Positions 46,091 to 57,002 of a stretch of DNA of 64,000 nucleotides are shown piece after piece. The stretch's first letter is position 1. The number at the start of each line of letters is the position of its first letter. The stretch is taken from NCBI GenBank assembly GCA_026545225.1, contig CM048845.1, forward strand, positions 56,148,033 through 56,212,032, in the 5' to 3' direction. Made by a program: the position numbers and the translations under genes. Source of the DNA: Cornus controversa. Lineage: Eukaryota; Streptophyta; Magnoliopsida; Cornales; Cornaceae. The notes beneath the pieces are model-generated. The model was not told the DNA's origin and made no database searches. It saw nothing but the letters and a program-made list of their open reading frames with translations.

Positions 46091-47563
46091 CATCCCTTGT
46101 ACCATTCCGTGCAACCTCTCATATATGCAATGTAGACATATATAATATATAGCATGTCATTTTTATGCTCCTTTCATGCTTATCAATGCTAAGAGATTAT
46201 CTAGCATGCATTTCATTATCTTATACCACATAGAATCACATATATGTCATAAAACATGCATATCACTCACATATGCCTACAATTTACAATTTAGCATATA
46301 TTGCTCATGCTTCATCAAATGTATACACATGTTACATGTATCTAGCATGCGTTTCTCACTACATTATTAACACATAATCACATACATGTTCAACATTGCA
46401 CATAGTCACATATGCACACAAGGTAGCATATAAGTGTTTATGCTCTCAAACTTCACACATTGTACATATATATACCCACATATCATTACATACATCTCAT
46501 ACACATTACTCTAGCATGTAGGAATTATAAAAGAGGGAAGGAAACCCAACCCCACAACCCTTCCTCTCACTCTCTAGCATGCTAACACAACCTACACTTC
46601 ACCTGAAACCCTAGAATCGACACTTAAAAGAGAAGGAGAACCCCTACCTCAAATTTGGAAGCTTTCCAAGCAATCTCCAAGAATTTCACCGAGGTCTATC
46701 TTTTCAAAATGCTAGTTTTTTCGGTTCAAACTGAAGCCCTTGCCGCCTTTTACGTGTTGTCCTTTTTCGGCAGATCCCGAATCCAAGCCGAAGCCACCCA
46801 AAATGTAGAGAGAGGTGGAGGGATGGAAAATGCAAGAGAAGAGAGAGAGATAGGAATGAGAAAAATGACTGGGATCTCTCATCCCTTGATATTTATAACA
46901 TCTAGGGCGCGAAATGACTAAAACGCCCCCGGACCACTTAACGTACTCTCCTAACCTCCATTTTCAATTTTGAAAGTTGCTACAGACTCGAAATCACTTG
47001 CTTAACTCTCTAAACATTTCATCTAGGATAAAATAAAAAATAATTATTTTTCAAAAATATTTTGAATTCTTGGTCCTACCCAGACCGCATCCCGAGGCCT
47101 CGTTGACTCAAAAAGTCAAATTTCTCTAAATGTTCCCAAAACTTTCCAAAACCTCCATCCTCCTCCCAAATATATTTTCCACACTTAAAACATGCCAAAC
47201 ATCATTCAAAATGCATTTATAACAATTATAATGAAAGAAATGAAAACCAGCCAAAATTGGTCCCAGTCTCTATAATAGTTCTCTTTGAATGATGAGAACA
47301 ATTAAGCGGAAGAAGAAAATGAGGATTTTGAAAACCTTAACTCTGATACCATGTTAAAATAAGAGAAAAAGAGAGAGAAATATCTCTGAATTATATTAAT
47401 GAATGGTATGGTCACAATATACAATGAGATTATATATATAGGATAAGGAAAAGAGATAGGTGAGTGGGAAACAAATTATCCTATACATGGTAAATCCCCA
47501 ATCTTAGGAATCCTAATTTGATATGGAAAATGTTAAATATAAAATATACTAAATATTTCAACA

Positions 47564-48295
47564 TTGATAATCAACTTCGTTAAAATCAATTAACATAAAA
47601 AATCAAAATACTAAAACTACTCTCGGTGGAGGCAGTATTGCTGTGGCATTGATGAGAAAATATATATACAAAATATGTTAATTTTAGTCAAATAATTAGA
47701 AATTGAGGTTATTTTTGCACAAAATTATTATAACTTGAGAGAACTTTTGCAATTGTATATTAGATGTGATTTTATTTAACGAATCGTTAGCCTAACAGAG
47801 AGTGTCAGAGTAATTTTGCAAAAAAATTAATGTAAGGATAATTAAGTTAAATTTCAGAAAAAGTCTGAATAATTTACCCTTTTTTTTTTAACAAGAAGTG
47901 TTCTTACAGTGTTCATATTGCACATTACCAAATTCAATTATTAAAAAAACTATTGTAAGATATTCCTATTAAAGAGACTGGGTATCCTGCAAACTTTTCA
48001 ATAGTTGAGGGAAATAAATTTCAGGAGACAGATTTAGAAAATCTGTATAGTACAAAGAGTTTTCACAATTAATTATGATTTGAAGTTTAATATCTAATGT
48101 GAAAATATCATTTTATTTTATTTTTTTCCTTTTGATTTTCGTCATATTTTTCCTTTTTCATTTATTTTCTCACAAAGTTGCACAAATACATAGGAGTTGA
48201 TTTTCGCGGGAACCGACGATTTGAGTGACTAGTTTTCTGATATCTAAAAAGTGTTGAGCATGACTAGTCAATTTTTGAACTCATACAGTTATGTA

Positions 48296-48331
<36 letters not shown>

Positions 48332-48700
48332 GACCGTTGTTCCGTTAAATTATTAACTTTGAAATTGCTTCAAAGAAACGCGTCTGCTAACGGGGAAAAG
48401 CTAAATATCGGAAACTACAAGGAAACAAACCCTCTTCTCTTGCCTGTTTTAACCCTAAGAATAAGATTGTCGGTCGTGTTTTTGTCCTCCAAAACCTTAG
48501 CTCTTGCTGGGTTTTAATTTTCTCGAAACCCTAAATCGAAATTCCACCAGGTCTGTTACATTCCAATTCTCTCTATATTATATATGTGTGTGTGTGTTAC
48601 ATAGTGGAGTACAAGCCCTAATTTCAAGAAGCATTTGAAAATTTGAGGAACATATATTGTTGAAGGAAGAAAGAGAAGAGGCCAGGGATGTGAAGAAAAG
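47564..48700 (+). promoter_or_regulatory. Upstream region of kinase copy 1
   Basis: The 1.1 kb between the copia element and the kinase start. From about 47890 it aligns with 59860-60860 upstream of copy 2. The most conserved blocks are GAGCATGACTA(A)GTCAA, which holds the W-box-like core TTGAC on the minus strand, and CGCGTCTGCTAACGGGGAAA at 48378-48397 and 60440-60459. A (TA)n run at 48299-48327 is longer here than in copy 2. The core promoter cannot be placed with confidence; a TATA-like stretch lies at about 48574. Confidence 0.5.
48688..48693 (+). promoter_or_regulatory. Start-stop minimal uORF (ATGTGA) before kinase copy 1
   Basis: ATG is followed at once by TGA, ending 7 bases before the main ATG at 48701. 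There is a G three bases before the uORF ATG, a fair initiation context. The same element is kept in copy 2 (60856-60861). In other plant genes such AUG-stop elements can stall ribosomes; here regulation is only inferred. Confidence 0.5.
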
Positions 48701-49969
48701 ATGAAGAGAAAGCAAGAACATGAGCTTCAACACAAGGTTGAGCAGAAGAGTGTTTGTAAACTTGGAGATGGAATAGCATGGTTCAGAGGGGCAATGATAG
48801 GCAAAGGAAGTTACGGGTCAGTTTATTTTGCGAATTTGAAGAAACCCAGATTGCGATACAGCTATTTGCCATCAGTTATTGCTGTGAAATCTGCTGAGAT
48901 CTCTGTTTCGGGTTCAATCCAGAAGGAGAGGGAGGTTTTGAGTAACATCCAATGGTGCCCTTATATTATTCGATCCTTCGGGGATGAGATTACCATGAGT
49001 GAGAATGGTGAGATGGTCTATAATTTGTTGTTGGAGTATGGTTCTGGAGGAACCCTAGCTGGTTTGATTAAGAAATCGAGGGGTTTTGGGTTGCCTGAAT
49101 CCGATGTTAGGGGTTATACGAGGTCCATTCTTCGAGGACTTAATCACGTTCATGAGTGTGGTTATGTTCATTGTGATATAAAGCCTGAGAACATACTACT
49201 TGTGCCTATTACTACAAGTGGTTTTACCAAATTTAAGGCGAAGATTGGTGATTTTGGGTTGGCAAAGAGGGTGGAAAACAACAAGAAGAGAAAGTTGGAT
49301 CCTTACTTGAGAGGCACTCCTATATATTTGTCTCCTGAAGCTGCAGTTGATAACATACAAGAGCCTCCCTCTGATATTTGGGCTCTTGGCTGTATTGTGC
49401 TTGAGATGCTAACAGGGAAGCTGCCTTGGGATACAAAACAAGATCAGGATGCCGAGTCCCTTCTACGTCAAATTGGTAAAGGGCGTGAATTGCCTACAAT
49501 TCCGAGTGAGATATCAAAAGAAGGGAAGGATTTCTTGAAGGGTTGTTTTGTGAGGAAGGCCAAGTTTAGATTGACAGCTGAAATGCTATTGAACCACCCA
49601 TTTCTAGAAGGATTAGTTGATGATGATGGAGAAGTTGAACAAGAGGACGAGGTCTTTAATGTGGACTTGTCATTTCCGTTCTCTGAGAATGATGACGAAC
49701 TCAGTTCTGACACCTTCTCTGATGATTGGAGCTTCATATCTGAAGGGGAATCCTTTTATTCTTTTTCAGAAGAAGATGTAGAGGAGATGGATAATGAAGT
49801 GGTTTCTAGTTTTGCTGAAGAAGAAACATCAGAAGTTCAAGAAAGGGTGGACATTACAAAGTCCAGCAGTGCTTCTGGACTGGACGATATAACTAAAACG
49901 TCAATACAGGTTTCATCAAACAAAATGCTGCACTGTCCAATTGCTTTAACCATTCCTGCTGGAGTATAG
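48701..49969 (+). CDS. MEKK-type MAP kinase kinase kinase, MAPKKK17/18-like (copy 1)
   Basis: An intronless 422-residue serine/threonine kinase. Kinase landmarks: glycine loop GKGSYGSVY (residues 34-42), ATP-binding Lys63 (IAVKSAE), catalytic HCDIKPEN (157-164), DFG (184-186), and activation-segment end GTPIYLSPE (205-213). The domain opens with WFRGAMIGKG and closes near residue 305, as in the small intronless plant MAPKKK group. The C-terminal 115 residues are acidic and Ser-rich, without a named domain. In Arabidopsis, kinases of this group act above MAP kinase kinases in abscisic-acid and stress signalling; the role here is by family only. The start is the first in-frame ATG after a start-stop uORF. 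All catalytic residues are intact. It lies in tandem with copy 2. Confidence 0.9.
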   Translation: MKRKQEHELQHKVEQKSVCKLGDGIAWFRGAMIGKGSYGSVYFANLKKPRLRYSYLPSVIAVKSAEISVSGSIQKEREVLSNIQWCPYIIRSFGDEITMSENGEMVYNLLLEYGSGGTLAGLIKKSRGFGLPESDVRGYTRSILRGLNHVHECGYVHCDIKPENILLVPITTSGFTKFKAKIGDFGLAKRVENNKKRKLDPYLRGTPIYLSPEAAVDNIQEPPSDIWALGCIVLEMLTGKLPWDTKQDQDAESLLRQIGKGRELPTIPSEISKEGKDFLKGCFVRKAKFRLTAEMLLNHPFLEGLVDDDGEVEQEDEVFNVDLSFPFSENDDELSSDTFSDDWSFISEGESFYSFSEEDVEEMDNEVVSSFAEEETSEVQERVDITKSSSASGLDDITKTSIQVSSNKMLHCPIALTIPAGV

Positions 49970-51004
49970 CATTTATTGTGTTGGTACATTGGGTCATTCT
50001 CTCTTTGCAAGTATATTTAGAGATCATTTTGCAAGAGCTTTCTTACTGTACAGATTACGTTATGTCTTCAGGTGTCATGTTAGTTAAAAGTCTAGCAATT
50101 ATGATTCTTTTCAATAGATAATAAACACAGCATTTTAGTATGTTTTAATTGTATTTCTTCCATTTTAAATGAACCAGGTAGTTAAAATTATTATTGACAT
50201 GGATATTATAATCGATTGATACCTCCCAGGAACTCTTCAGATAGCCATCATACATATGCAGACCAGGAAAGTTTAGAATGATTATTCCAATATAAGAAAA
50301 TCTGAAATTTATCCATCTCAAATTGTTTTAGCTAATTAGTTTTCCCGAATTGCCAGCATAAGATTGATGAAGATGGTATATGTTATTTGATCTGCTTAAT
50401 TACAGAACTTTTTAACCATCTAGTTCTACCTCACTTGTTATTGAAGCATCGACTCAATAAATATTAAAGACACAATCATGGGTTGTACGACAGCTGGCAG
50501 AAAATGAGTCTCTGTGCAGCAGATATCCTCAGATAAAATCTATCATGAAATCAAAGTACATATGGCTGTTGATGAACTTATGACTCAGACCAATTCTTAG
50601 AAACTTAGTCATCCGATCTCATTCATTTTCAGTGAACACATGTTAGATTTTTGGCCCTCATGGCTTCAAAGTTTCCATGACTAACAAAACTTCCAGATGT
50701 TTATTTGGTGGAGCACTAATAGAAAATTTCATACTATAAAAAATGTATAGAATTTTCTTTCTCAATGAAGTTTTTTGCTTTTGCATTCCATAGGGATTAT
50801 GGATATGTATTGTCCGGTGTAATGAACTCCAAAGTAAAATGCAGCAACCTTATGCCGTGTGCTATTAGTGAAATGATCCAGTTGATACACTGAGAAGACA
50901 GAGGAAAAGCAACTTTTTATTTATTTATTTGGATCTTAAGATTAAAACAAGACCAGAAAGCTTCCAATTCCAATAGTTGATTTGATCAATGAGACAAAAA
51001 GGAG
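49970..51004. other. 3' flank of kinase copy 1
   Basis: Aligns with 62136-62450 and 62640-62760 downstream of copy 2, so the duplication extends past the gene. Probable 3' UTR with ATAATAAACA-like signals near 50120. No further gene is seen. Confidence 0.5.
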
Positions 51005-51629
51005 AGGGTTAATTAAATCTGATTTTAGGCGCTTTACTAGGTCGATTGCTTGATGGCTAATCACATCATTTTGTGTTGTTATGTTCACTTCAATATAGAA
51101 CCTGAGAACATTCTACTCTTGCCTACTACTACTGTTAGTACTATATGCATGAGAAGCTTGGTAATTGTTGGTTGTTAAGAAGGAAAAATGGAAGAAAAAT
51201 TGGAGGTTTGATCATTACTTGAGAGGCACCTGCTATATCTGATGCTAGAAGCTTTAATTTACAATATACAAGAGCCTCCCCCAATATTTGGGCTCTTGGC
51301 CTTGTTGGGCATGAGATACTTCTAGGAAAGCCTCATTGGTATAGGAAACAAGATTTGGTGAAGGTCATGAATTGTCTAAAATCCCAAGTAAGATACTGAA
51401 AGAGGGAAAAGATTTGAAAAGGTTTGTCTTCTAAAGAAGGCATGTACCGAAAGACTGCTGACATGGTATTGAATCAATCATTAGAAAAGGTTTCAGATGC
51501 AGACCATTGTTGTTGCGTGACCGATGACAATGATAATGATCTTGATCAGGTGAATCAAGCACCAAATCTGACAAGGATGTGTACCAGTTCATTCCATCCA
51601 GCATCCCAAGTAAGCAGAATCAACACTAG
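51005..51629 (+). pseudogene. Decayed third MAPKKK paralog
   Basis: Host kinase remnant. In mixed frames it reads VHFNIEPENILLLPTTT (against VHCDIKPENILLVPITT), DHYLRGTCYI, QEPPPIFGLLALLG and KGMYRKTADMVLNQSLEKVSD, in the same order as residues 134-308 of copy 1. The catalytic Asp is changed to Asn, the glycine loop and DFG segment are not recognisable, and there are frameshifts and internal stops. The last frame (51424-51629) stays open for 69 codons beyond homology, with a poly-acidic segment DDNDNDLDQ, and ends at a good donor site AG|GTAATT. It is more diverged than copies 1 and 2 are from each other. Confidence 0.75.
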
Positions 51630-52127
51630 GTAATTACCTTTTCTTTCTTTTCTTTATTTCAATTGTTTCCATTGTTATTCACTAGTTGCTCCATTAGTGG
51701 GGATGACGTTATATAATTTCTTCATTCCATGGAAATACCTGAATTAGCTTTTGTGAATTTATTTTAAGATTTATGTTCTAATCTAGTAGGCCTAATTTAG
51801 AAATAGAGATGCTCTATAAGAAATTGTTATTATGCCTAGGAAAGTGTAATTTTTCTCTAATTCTGTGCTAGTGAAAGGGCAGAGGCACTATAATCTAATC
51901 ATATCTTTCTTAAAGAACGGCACCACTTTCTATTGGCACTTTTAGGTTAAAACTTGAGATTTTATAATTCAGTTTCCTGATTGTCATGGTAAAACTTCTC
52001 TAAATGTAATATACGCCTTTAAATGTTCGTTTTAGGCATTAGAATTTGGATATCGAATATCTCAATTTTGAAATGGTAATTTAGCATTGTGATTAGTCAT
52101 GAAAGATTTTGTTTTCATAATTGCAAG

Positions 52128-52471
52128 CTATGTTATTGGACTTGGGTACGTGTGTTGGGTACGGGTATGTATCGAGATGTTGGATGTGTCAAACCCCTAA
52201 ATAGAAGGACATGTGGACACTGCTAAATATTAATATTATATCATATTTTTATTTTAGTTTTTAGAGTAAAATAATGTCTTTATGGAACATAGTGTCTAAT
52301 ATAACCATTTTATTCTTTTGAACCAACAATATAATAAAATTGAATTATTGGACGTGTTTTTTAGGTGCATGCCCAATCAAAAGTGCCGGACCCATATCCC
52401 ATGCCCATGTTCGAGTATTGTGTGTCCGACACGGGTACTTCACCTACTTTTGAAGAGTCCATGTAACATAG
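52128..52471. mobile_element. hAT-like MITE, 344 bp
   Basis: Ends CTATGTTATTGGACT and the reverse of CTATGTTACATGGACT, flanked by an exact 8-bp duplication ATTGCAAG (52120-52127 and 52472-52479). Eight-base duplications are typical of hAT elements. The interior has the words GTGTCCGACACGGGTAC and CAAAAGTAGGTG, common in plant MITEs. No coding. Confidence 0.85.
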
Positions 52472-52665
52472 ATTGCAAGTACAAATAAAGTAGGACTGTG
52501 ACAGCAAAAGTATGGTTCTAACCCTACTTTAATTTCATATTTGCTTGACATTTTTAAACTCCAACATGATATCGCAACTATTAGTTCAAGAGATCTAAAA
52601 ATAAAAATCATCTGTAAGATTCATACTTAACTTTCAAGTTGGAAATAATGGCCATCTAGAATTTG

Positions 52666-52670
<5 letters not shown>

Positions 52671-52696
<26 letters not shown>

Positions 52697-52697
52697 T
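52671..52697. repeat. (AT)n microsatellite
   Basis: About 27 bp of alternating TA. Confidence 0.9.
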
Positions 52698-52699
52698 TA

Positions 52700-54191
52700 A
52701 ATGCTTAATAATCAGAAGAAACAGAAAAAAGAAAAAGATAAAGGAAAATTGGGTTAGATCTTGAAGTTTTTAATTTTCTCTTCTCCTCACTAATTTTCTT
52801 CACTGTACATAAGTTGCATTTATGTGCCTTAAAGATTTTAAGTTTCTCTTCTCCTCACTAATTTTCTTAAGTGTACAATAAGTTGCATGTGTGCTGAACT
52901 GTTTAAAATATAAGGAAGCCAAGCAAAGCAACATTTAAAGACATTGCAAGGTGCCACAGAAAAGCAGGGAGAGACCACCGTCCAAATTATTATCAAAGAA
53001 GGTGCACCTTTTATATGTAACAAGGAGGCTTCTCTGCACAAGATATCCTGTGTTTTCTATTTTCAGTTTTTGCATTTTGAATAAGATCTCATTTAATATC
53101 GCTTGTTGTGTGTGGTTGGTATTCTTGTTTTTTCTTTTCTTTTTCTTTTTTTATTTAAAATTTTGTAAATTTTACTTCGCTTATGGATTTATGGAGTTTT
53201 GAATTTTGGGAATGAGTATTCCACTGTTGCTGCATTTTGAAGTGTTAGTCTTACTCAATACGTATGAAAATGGATATACCAATAATGTTATATAGGTAAA
53301 TGATACTCGTAGAGACAGCTTGAAATGATAATATCTTTGTTCTTTTTAAGCAGTAGGATCACTAGCAGAAATGGATCCGATTGGAAAATATTTTTACATG
53401 GTTCTTCATGGGTCTTAAAGAATCACCAAGTCAATGAATTTTGATACATAATGTCACTAGTGATGATTGATTGGTATAGTGTGCTGTTTGGGCTGTGAAG
53501 CATGAGAACTCAATTTCGAGTCCAAGCGAAGCTCTTTATGAAAATAATGTCAAAGGTTAGGTATCTACCCAATCTACCCCTCCCAGAACCTTCCATTAAC
53601 ATATACCACATTGGGTAATGGCCTTTTACATTGTCATACTAGTTCAACAAGGTGACAGAAAATAAGGAAGAATTTCGCAGCAACTGTTCTTGCTATGATA
53701 CGCGGATATTTTCTATAAGGGGAACATACCCTAGTGATGTCTATGTCAGATATCGACACTCCTTAGATACTCGCGGATACGTGTCCGATACTTCCTAAAT
53801 ATATTCATAATTTTAAAATAATAATTTTTATTTCTAGCAAACTTTTCAGATACTCGTGTCACGTGTCCGATACTTATATATTTCATGAGCTATATAACAA
53901 ATCTTGAATATTAAAATGAAACTTTTCCAAGTATGATATCATTGTATAATTGTTGCGAAAGTTATGGATGTCTTCAGAAAAGAAGTATTTAGACATATAT
54001 CATGACTAATTTAGTCCAAAATTTATCCATGTATTAGAACTCTCCACTCCCAACTTGTTTCTCATAATTTTTTAGAAGGAAATGTTAGTCACAATATATA
54101 TCTTGACAAACAATTATTATTTCTAAGTTTATCCATAGATATATACATATATATATATACGTAAATTTTATACACATCTACATTAATATAT
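52700..54191. other. Stretch without a supported gene
   Basis: AT-rich, with two near-identical pieces (TTCTCTTCTCCTCACTAATTTTCTT, in part, at about 52775 and 52840). Words around 53755-53880 (ATACGTGTCCGATACTT) resemble MITE sequence of the type at 52128. Within the presumed intron of the gene remnant 51.0-58.7 kb. Confidence 0.4.
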
Positions 54192-54203
54192 GTTGTCATG
54201 TCC
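54192..54203. repeat. LINE target-site duplication
   Basis: GTTGTCATGTCC at 54192-54203 and again at 54947-54958, flanking the LINE body exactly. Confidence 0.85.
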
Positions 54204-54946
54204 TTTTTTTTCGATAAGGTAAGATTGTATTGAATGAAAGGTGTTTGTACAAAAGCCAAGGCAATTGCCAGGGCAGAATTTACAGCTACAACTCAATTAA
54301 GCAGGCCAACATGCTTAAAAGCTTTAAGCATGAGGGCAACAGCAGTGGCTACTGAGAAAGGAGTCCTAGTCAGGTGGCTTCCTCGGTGGCCTGATTACAG
54401 AGCTTGGGAGAGACCAACAAATCTTCTGTTGCTTCTACAGTTCTTCAGGGAGATGCTGGAAAGCCCAAGTCTGATTAAGCTGTGTTTGTTCTTGATCAGT
54501 GTTTTAGGTGAGGATGATTTATTTCTGAAAATTCTGCAGTTTCTCTCTTTCCGAATGCCATTAGCATACCCTGCCAGTATAAGTTTCTGTGAAATGAATG
54601 TTTGCTTGTTGTCCCAACAGGTGGAAAGCCAGGCAATGAGGTTGCTCCAGGTGGTGATGGTAGGAGGAATGGTAAAGCTGCAAAAGGAAAGGAAATGGTT
54701 CCAAACAGTGGTGGTGTATGGACATTGGAGGAATAGGTGGTTGTGGCTCTCACAAGCCGATAGGCATAAGGAACATGCATTAGGAATGCAAAGTGAAGCC
54801 ATTGAGGGGTTGTCAGTTTTTCCTGGACTGCCATCCAGAGGATGAAGTTCTGTCTAGGAATGCAAGGTTTGAACCATACAATGTGGCCAAGCAATGTCTG
54901 GCAGTGGATCAGAGATGGCAAGGAGGGTGTGAGCCAAGGAGAAGGA
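54204..54946 (-). mobile_element. 5'-truncated LINE (zinc-binding RT tail)
   Basis: 743 bp on the minus strand with the 3' tail as a T run at 54204-54212 and a 12-bp target duplication. The minus-strand reading gives the zinc-binding region that ends plant L1-type reverse transcriptases: WFKPCIPRQNFILWMAVQEKL, then in another frame CSLCLSACESHNHLFLQCPY with its Cys-Cys-His-Cys pattern. A frameshift near 54790 separates the two. Only the last part of ORF2 and the 3' end are present, which is usual for incomplete target-primed insertion. Confidence 0.85.
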
Positions 54947-55049
54947 GTTGTCATGTCCTTGTTGAGTCTATATCTTATATCTTAAGTATTTGTCGTATCA
55001 CCGTATCCATAACGTGTAGTGTTTGTATCCCGTATCCGTGTCTATTCTT

Positions 55050-56160
55050 CATTGGTTCTTTGCCAAATTGCTACTTGAAACCAAAACAATATATGGGAAG
55101 AAAAAATAAATAAGGAATTGTGAAAAGTTTAGTTGACTTAAAAATGTAGGATATTTTCAGGAAGTTAGGCCTTGTTTAGTCCTATAATTTTTAAAATGCC
55201 GGTTTGTTCTACTGCTACTGAAGTTTATTTTTCTCTCCTAAGTAGTGATCGGACCAATTCTTGGACATTTCATCAGCTCAACCATTTGCATTTGACGACA
55301 ACAAGATTCTTACATCTGATGGCTTTGAGGTACTCACTTAAGAAACCTGTTATAATGATTGTTTTTAACACCATAATAACACTTCCATATAATGAGAAGC
55401 AATAGACTTAATTCCATGATCTGTTTGTAAGATACTTCTGAAGAGTGCAATAATTTTAAACCTTTACTGTTTTATTTCCTTTTCATTTAATTATATAGTC
55501 CTATATTAATCAAAGCTCTGTTTGAATGCTCAAAGTTGAGGAACATGGAAAGGAAGTCTAGATTACTATGAACATGTCAGACTTGAAAGGAACTTTTCAA
55601 TGCTTGTATCAAGCTTTACAACCATCGACAAATTTTGTTTAGTGATTGCTGCTAAAGATATCAATCTTATTTTAAAAGAGGGATCGTTATATTACACTTC
55701 CACTTCCTGAAACAGTGAATGATCAATTGTCTTTTGAGGATCTCAGTGAACCAAACTTACTTGATATTGGTTGCTATATGATTTAAATAGTTAGTGGCAT
55801 GTAACAATATCAAGACAAAATCATTTTGGGGTATTTACATTGACACTGTGGTTTCACTTTTTCATTCCACTTCATTCGATGAAACGGTTCATTTAAATGA
55901 GTTTTGAATGGCATGTTATGTCTGAGACATGCCTATGCCACATTTCCGTGAATAAAAGTTAAGTTCTGACTGTTAGAGGCTAAAATGATATGCTTAGATT
56001 TTCTGGTTAAGGGTTCTGGCAGGAAGCTACTTAAGGCTTCCTTTTGACCATGTATGGCTGAAATGGCCACATGGAAGTTAAAATATTGTTTTCAGCTGTA
56101 GGATTTTGAAATGCTCCCCTTTGGAAATGAGACACTTTTGTACTACATTTGATGTTTGTT
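55050..56160. other. Stretch without a supported gene
   Basis: AT-rich DNA with only short unrelated open frames; lies in the presumed long intron. Nothing recognised. Confidence 0.4.
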
Positions 56161-56164
56161 GAAA

Positions 56165-56450
56165 GATTTAAATATTAAAGTTACACTCTCTCTAACGACT
56201 TAAGCTTTTAGAGTAGATGGTTGTCTATCATGGTATCAGAGTAGTCAAAGTCCTGTGTTCAAACCTCACTGTCACCCTGGTAATTAAAATCGAAACACGT
56301 GTTTGACCAAAAAGAAGGTCACACAAGGGGGGAGGGAAAACAAAAATTTTCTTTGCACGTGAGATGATAAAATGGGGGGTTCGTTTTTGAGAAATGCCAA
56401 AAGCTAAGCCAGCTTGCACTCCCAGCACCATCGATTAACAAGGACCACGC
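56165..56450. mobile_element. Possible retroposon remnant with TGGTATCAGAG word
   Basis: AACGACTTAAGCTTTTAGAG, then TATCATGGTATCAGAGTAGTC and TGTTCAAACCTCACTG, follow the pattern of common plant LTR-end/primer-site or tRNA-derived repeats. Ends and family are not resolved. Confidence 0.3.
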
Positions 56451-56872
56451 TAGGTAATGCCCTTTTTTGTGTGAGAAGGTAAATTGATGCTATTTAACAG
56501 AAGTTTTTTAGAAGCTACATTTTGATCTTTAAAAATGAAATGCAGCATATTAAAAAGAGAAGCCAATATTATGTGTTTTGACAGGAAGAAGGATGTGTTT
56601 GTGATGGTTAAAGATAAACTGCTGTTGCATTTTAACCATGAGAAACCCAAATGCCGAATTTTGGCAGCTAGAGGCCAACCAAAATGCTGCATCTTGATAG
56701 TCAGATGCTGGAGTAAACAAAAATGAAGGAGCTTTAAATATGCACGTAAAATTCTTTGAGTTGGGTGACTAACATGGTACATTTAGTAAGTAAGATAAAT
56801 AAATGCTGCATTTTGTATGCACAATTTTATTCATATACTAGTGCACATTCTATGGATGTTTTATGATACCAC

Positions 56873-56899
56873 CACTCTCTCTCTCTCTCTCTCTCTCTG
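56873..56899. repeat. (CT)n microsatellite
   Basis: About 25 bp of CT repeats before the exon candidate at 56941. Confidence 0.85.
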
Positions 56900-56940
56900 T
56901 TTGTCTATCTATCTGTCTCTGTTTGTGCACACATATTCAG

Positions 56941-57002
56941 GCATGCAGATAAATGGGCTCCTGAATATGGCAAAGTGATACCACATATATCGATGTTGCC
57001 AG
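56941..57002 (+). CDS. Candidate internal exon of the gene remnant (62 bp)
   Basis: Bounded by TTCAG| and |GTAAGT, strong plant splice signals. Joined to the donor at 51629 and the acceptor at 58628, the reading phase is kept across both junctions. The exon reads RHADKWAPEYGKVIPHISML with no stop. I do not recognise the peptide. The implied upstream intron is 5.3 kb and contains a MITE and a LINE, both acquired after the gene formed. Transcript data would settle it. Confidence 0.4.

Larger units (their letters stand above)
44700..47274 (-). mobile_element. Solo long LTR 3 in copia, 2.58 kb
   Basis: TGTCACGCCCTG at 44700 to CAGTCTCTATA at 47274, flanked by exact ATAGT (44695-44699 and 47275-47279). 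It carries a CGATGCATCG palindrome array (44901-45085) and a hairpin array (about 45825-46090). Confidence 0.9.
34229..47563 (-). mobile_element. Ty1/copia element, minus strand, with three nested solo LTRs
   Basis: LTRs at 34229-34380 and 47352-47563 share words such as TCTTAGGAATCCTAATTTGATAT and end TTTCAACA. On the minus strand the 5' LTR is followed by TGGTATCAGAG (initiator-Met primer site, plus 47341-47351). The 3' LTR is preceded by a purine tract (CTCCCCCTAAACTAAA at 34381). Parts in plus coordinates: RNase H and RT about 34680-35800, integrase C-terminal region 38611-39141, integrase and gag region about 42173-44694. The three nested LTRs are listed separately. Flanks TTGAA/TTGAT are close to a 5-bp duplication. 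Broken, with many breaks. Confidence 0.85.

Noticed and set aside
48299-48327. (TA)n run as a TATA box of kinase copy 1
   Set aside because: A microsatellite about 400 bp before the start codon; length differs between the copies and there is no evidence for a transcript start beside it.
53690-53930. Second hAT-like MITE around the CGTGTCCGATACTT words
   Set aside because: Internal words resemble the element at 52128, but I could not find matching ends or an 8-bp duplication.
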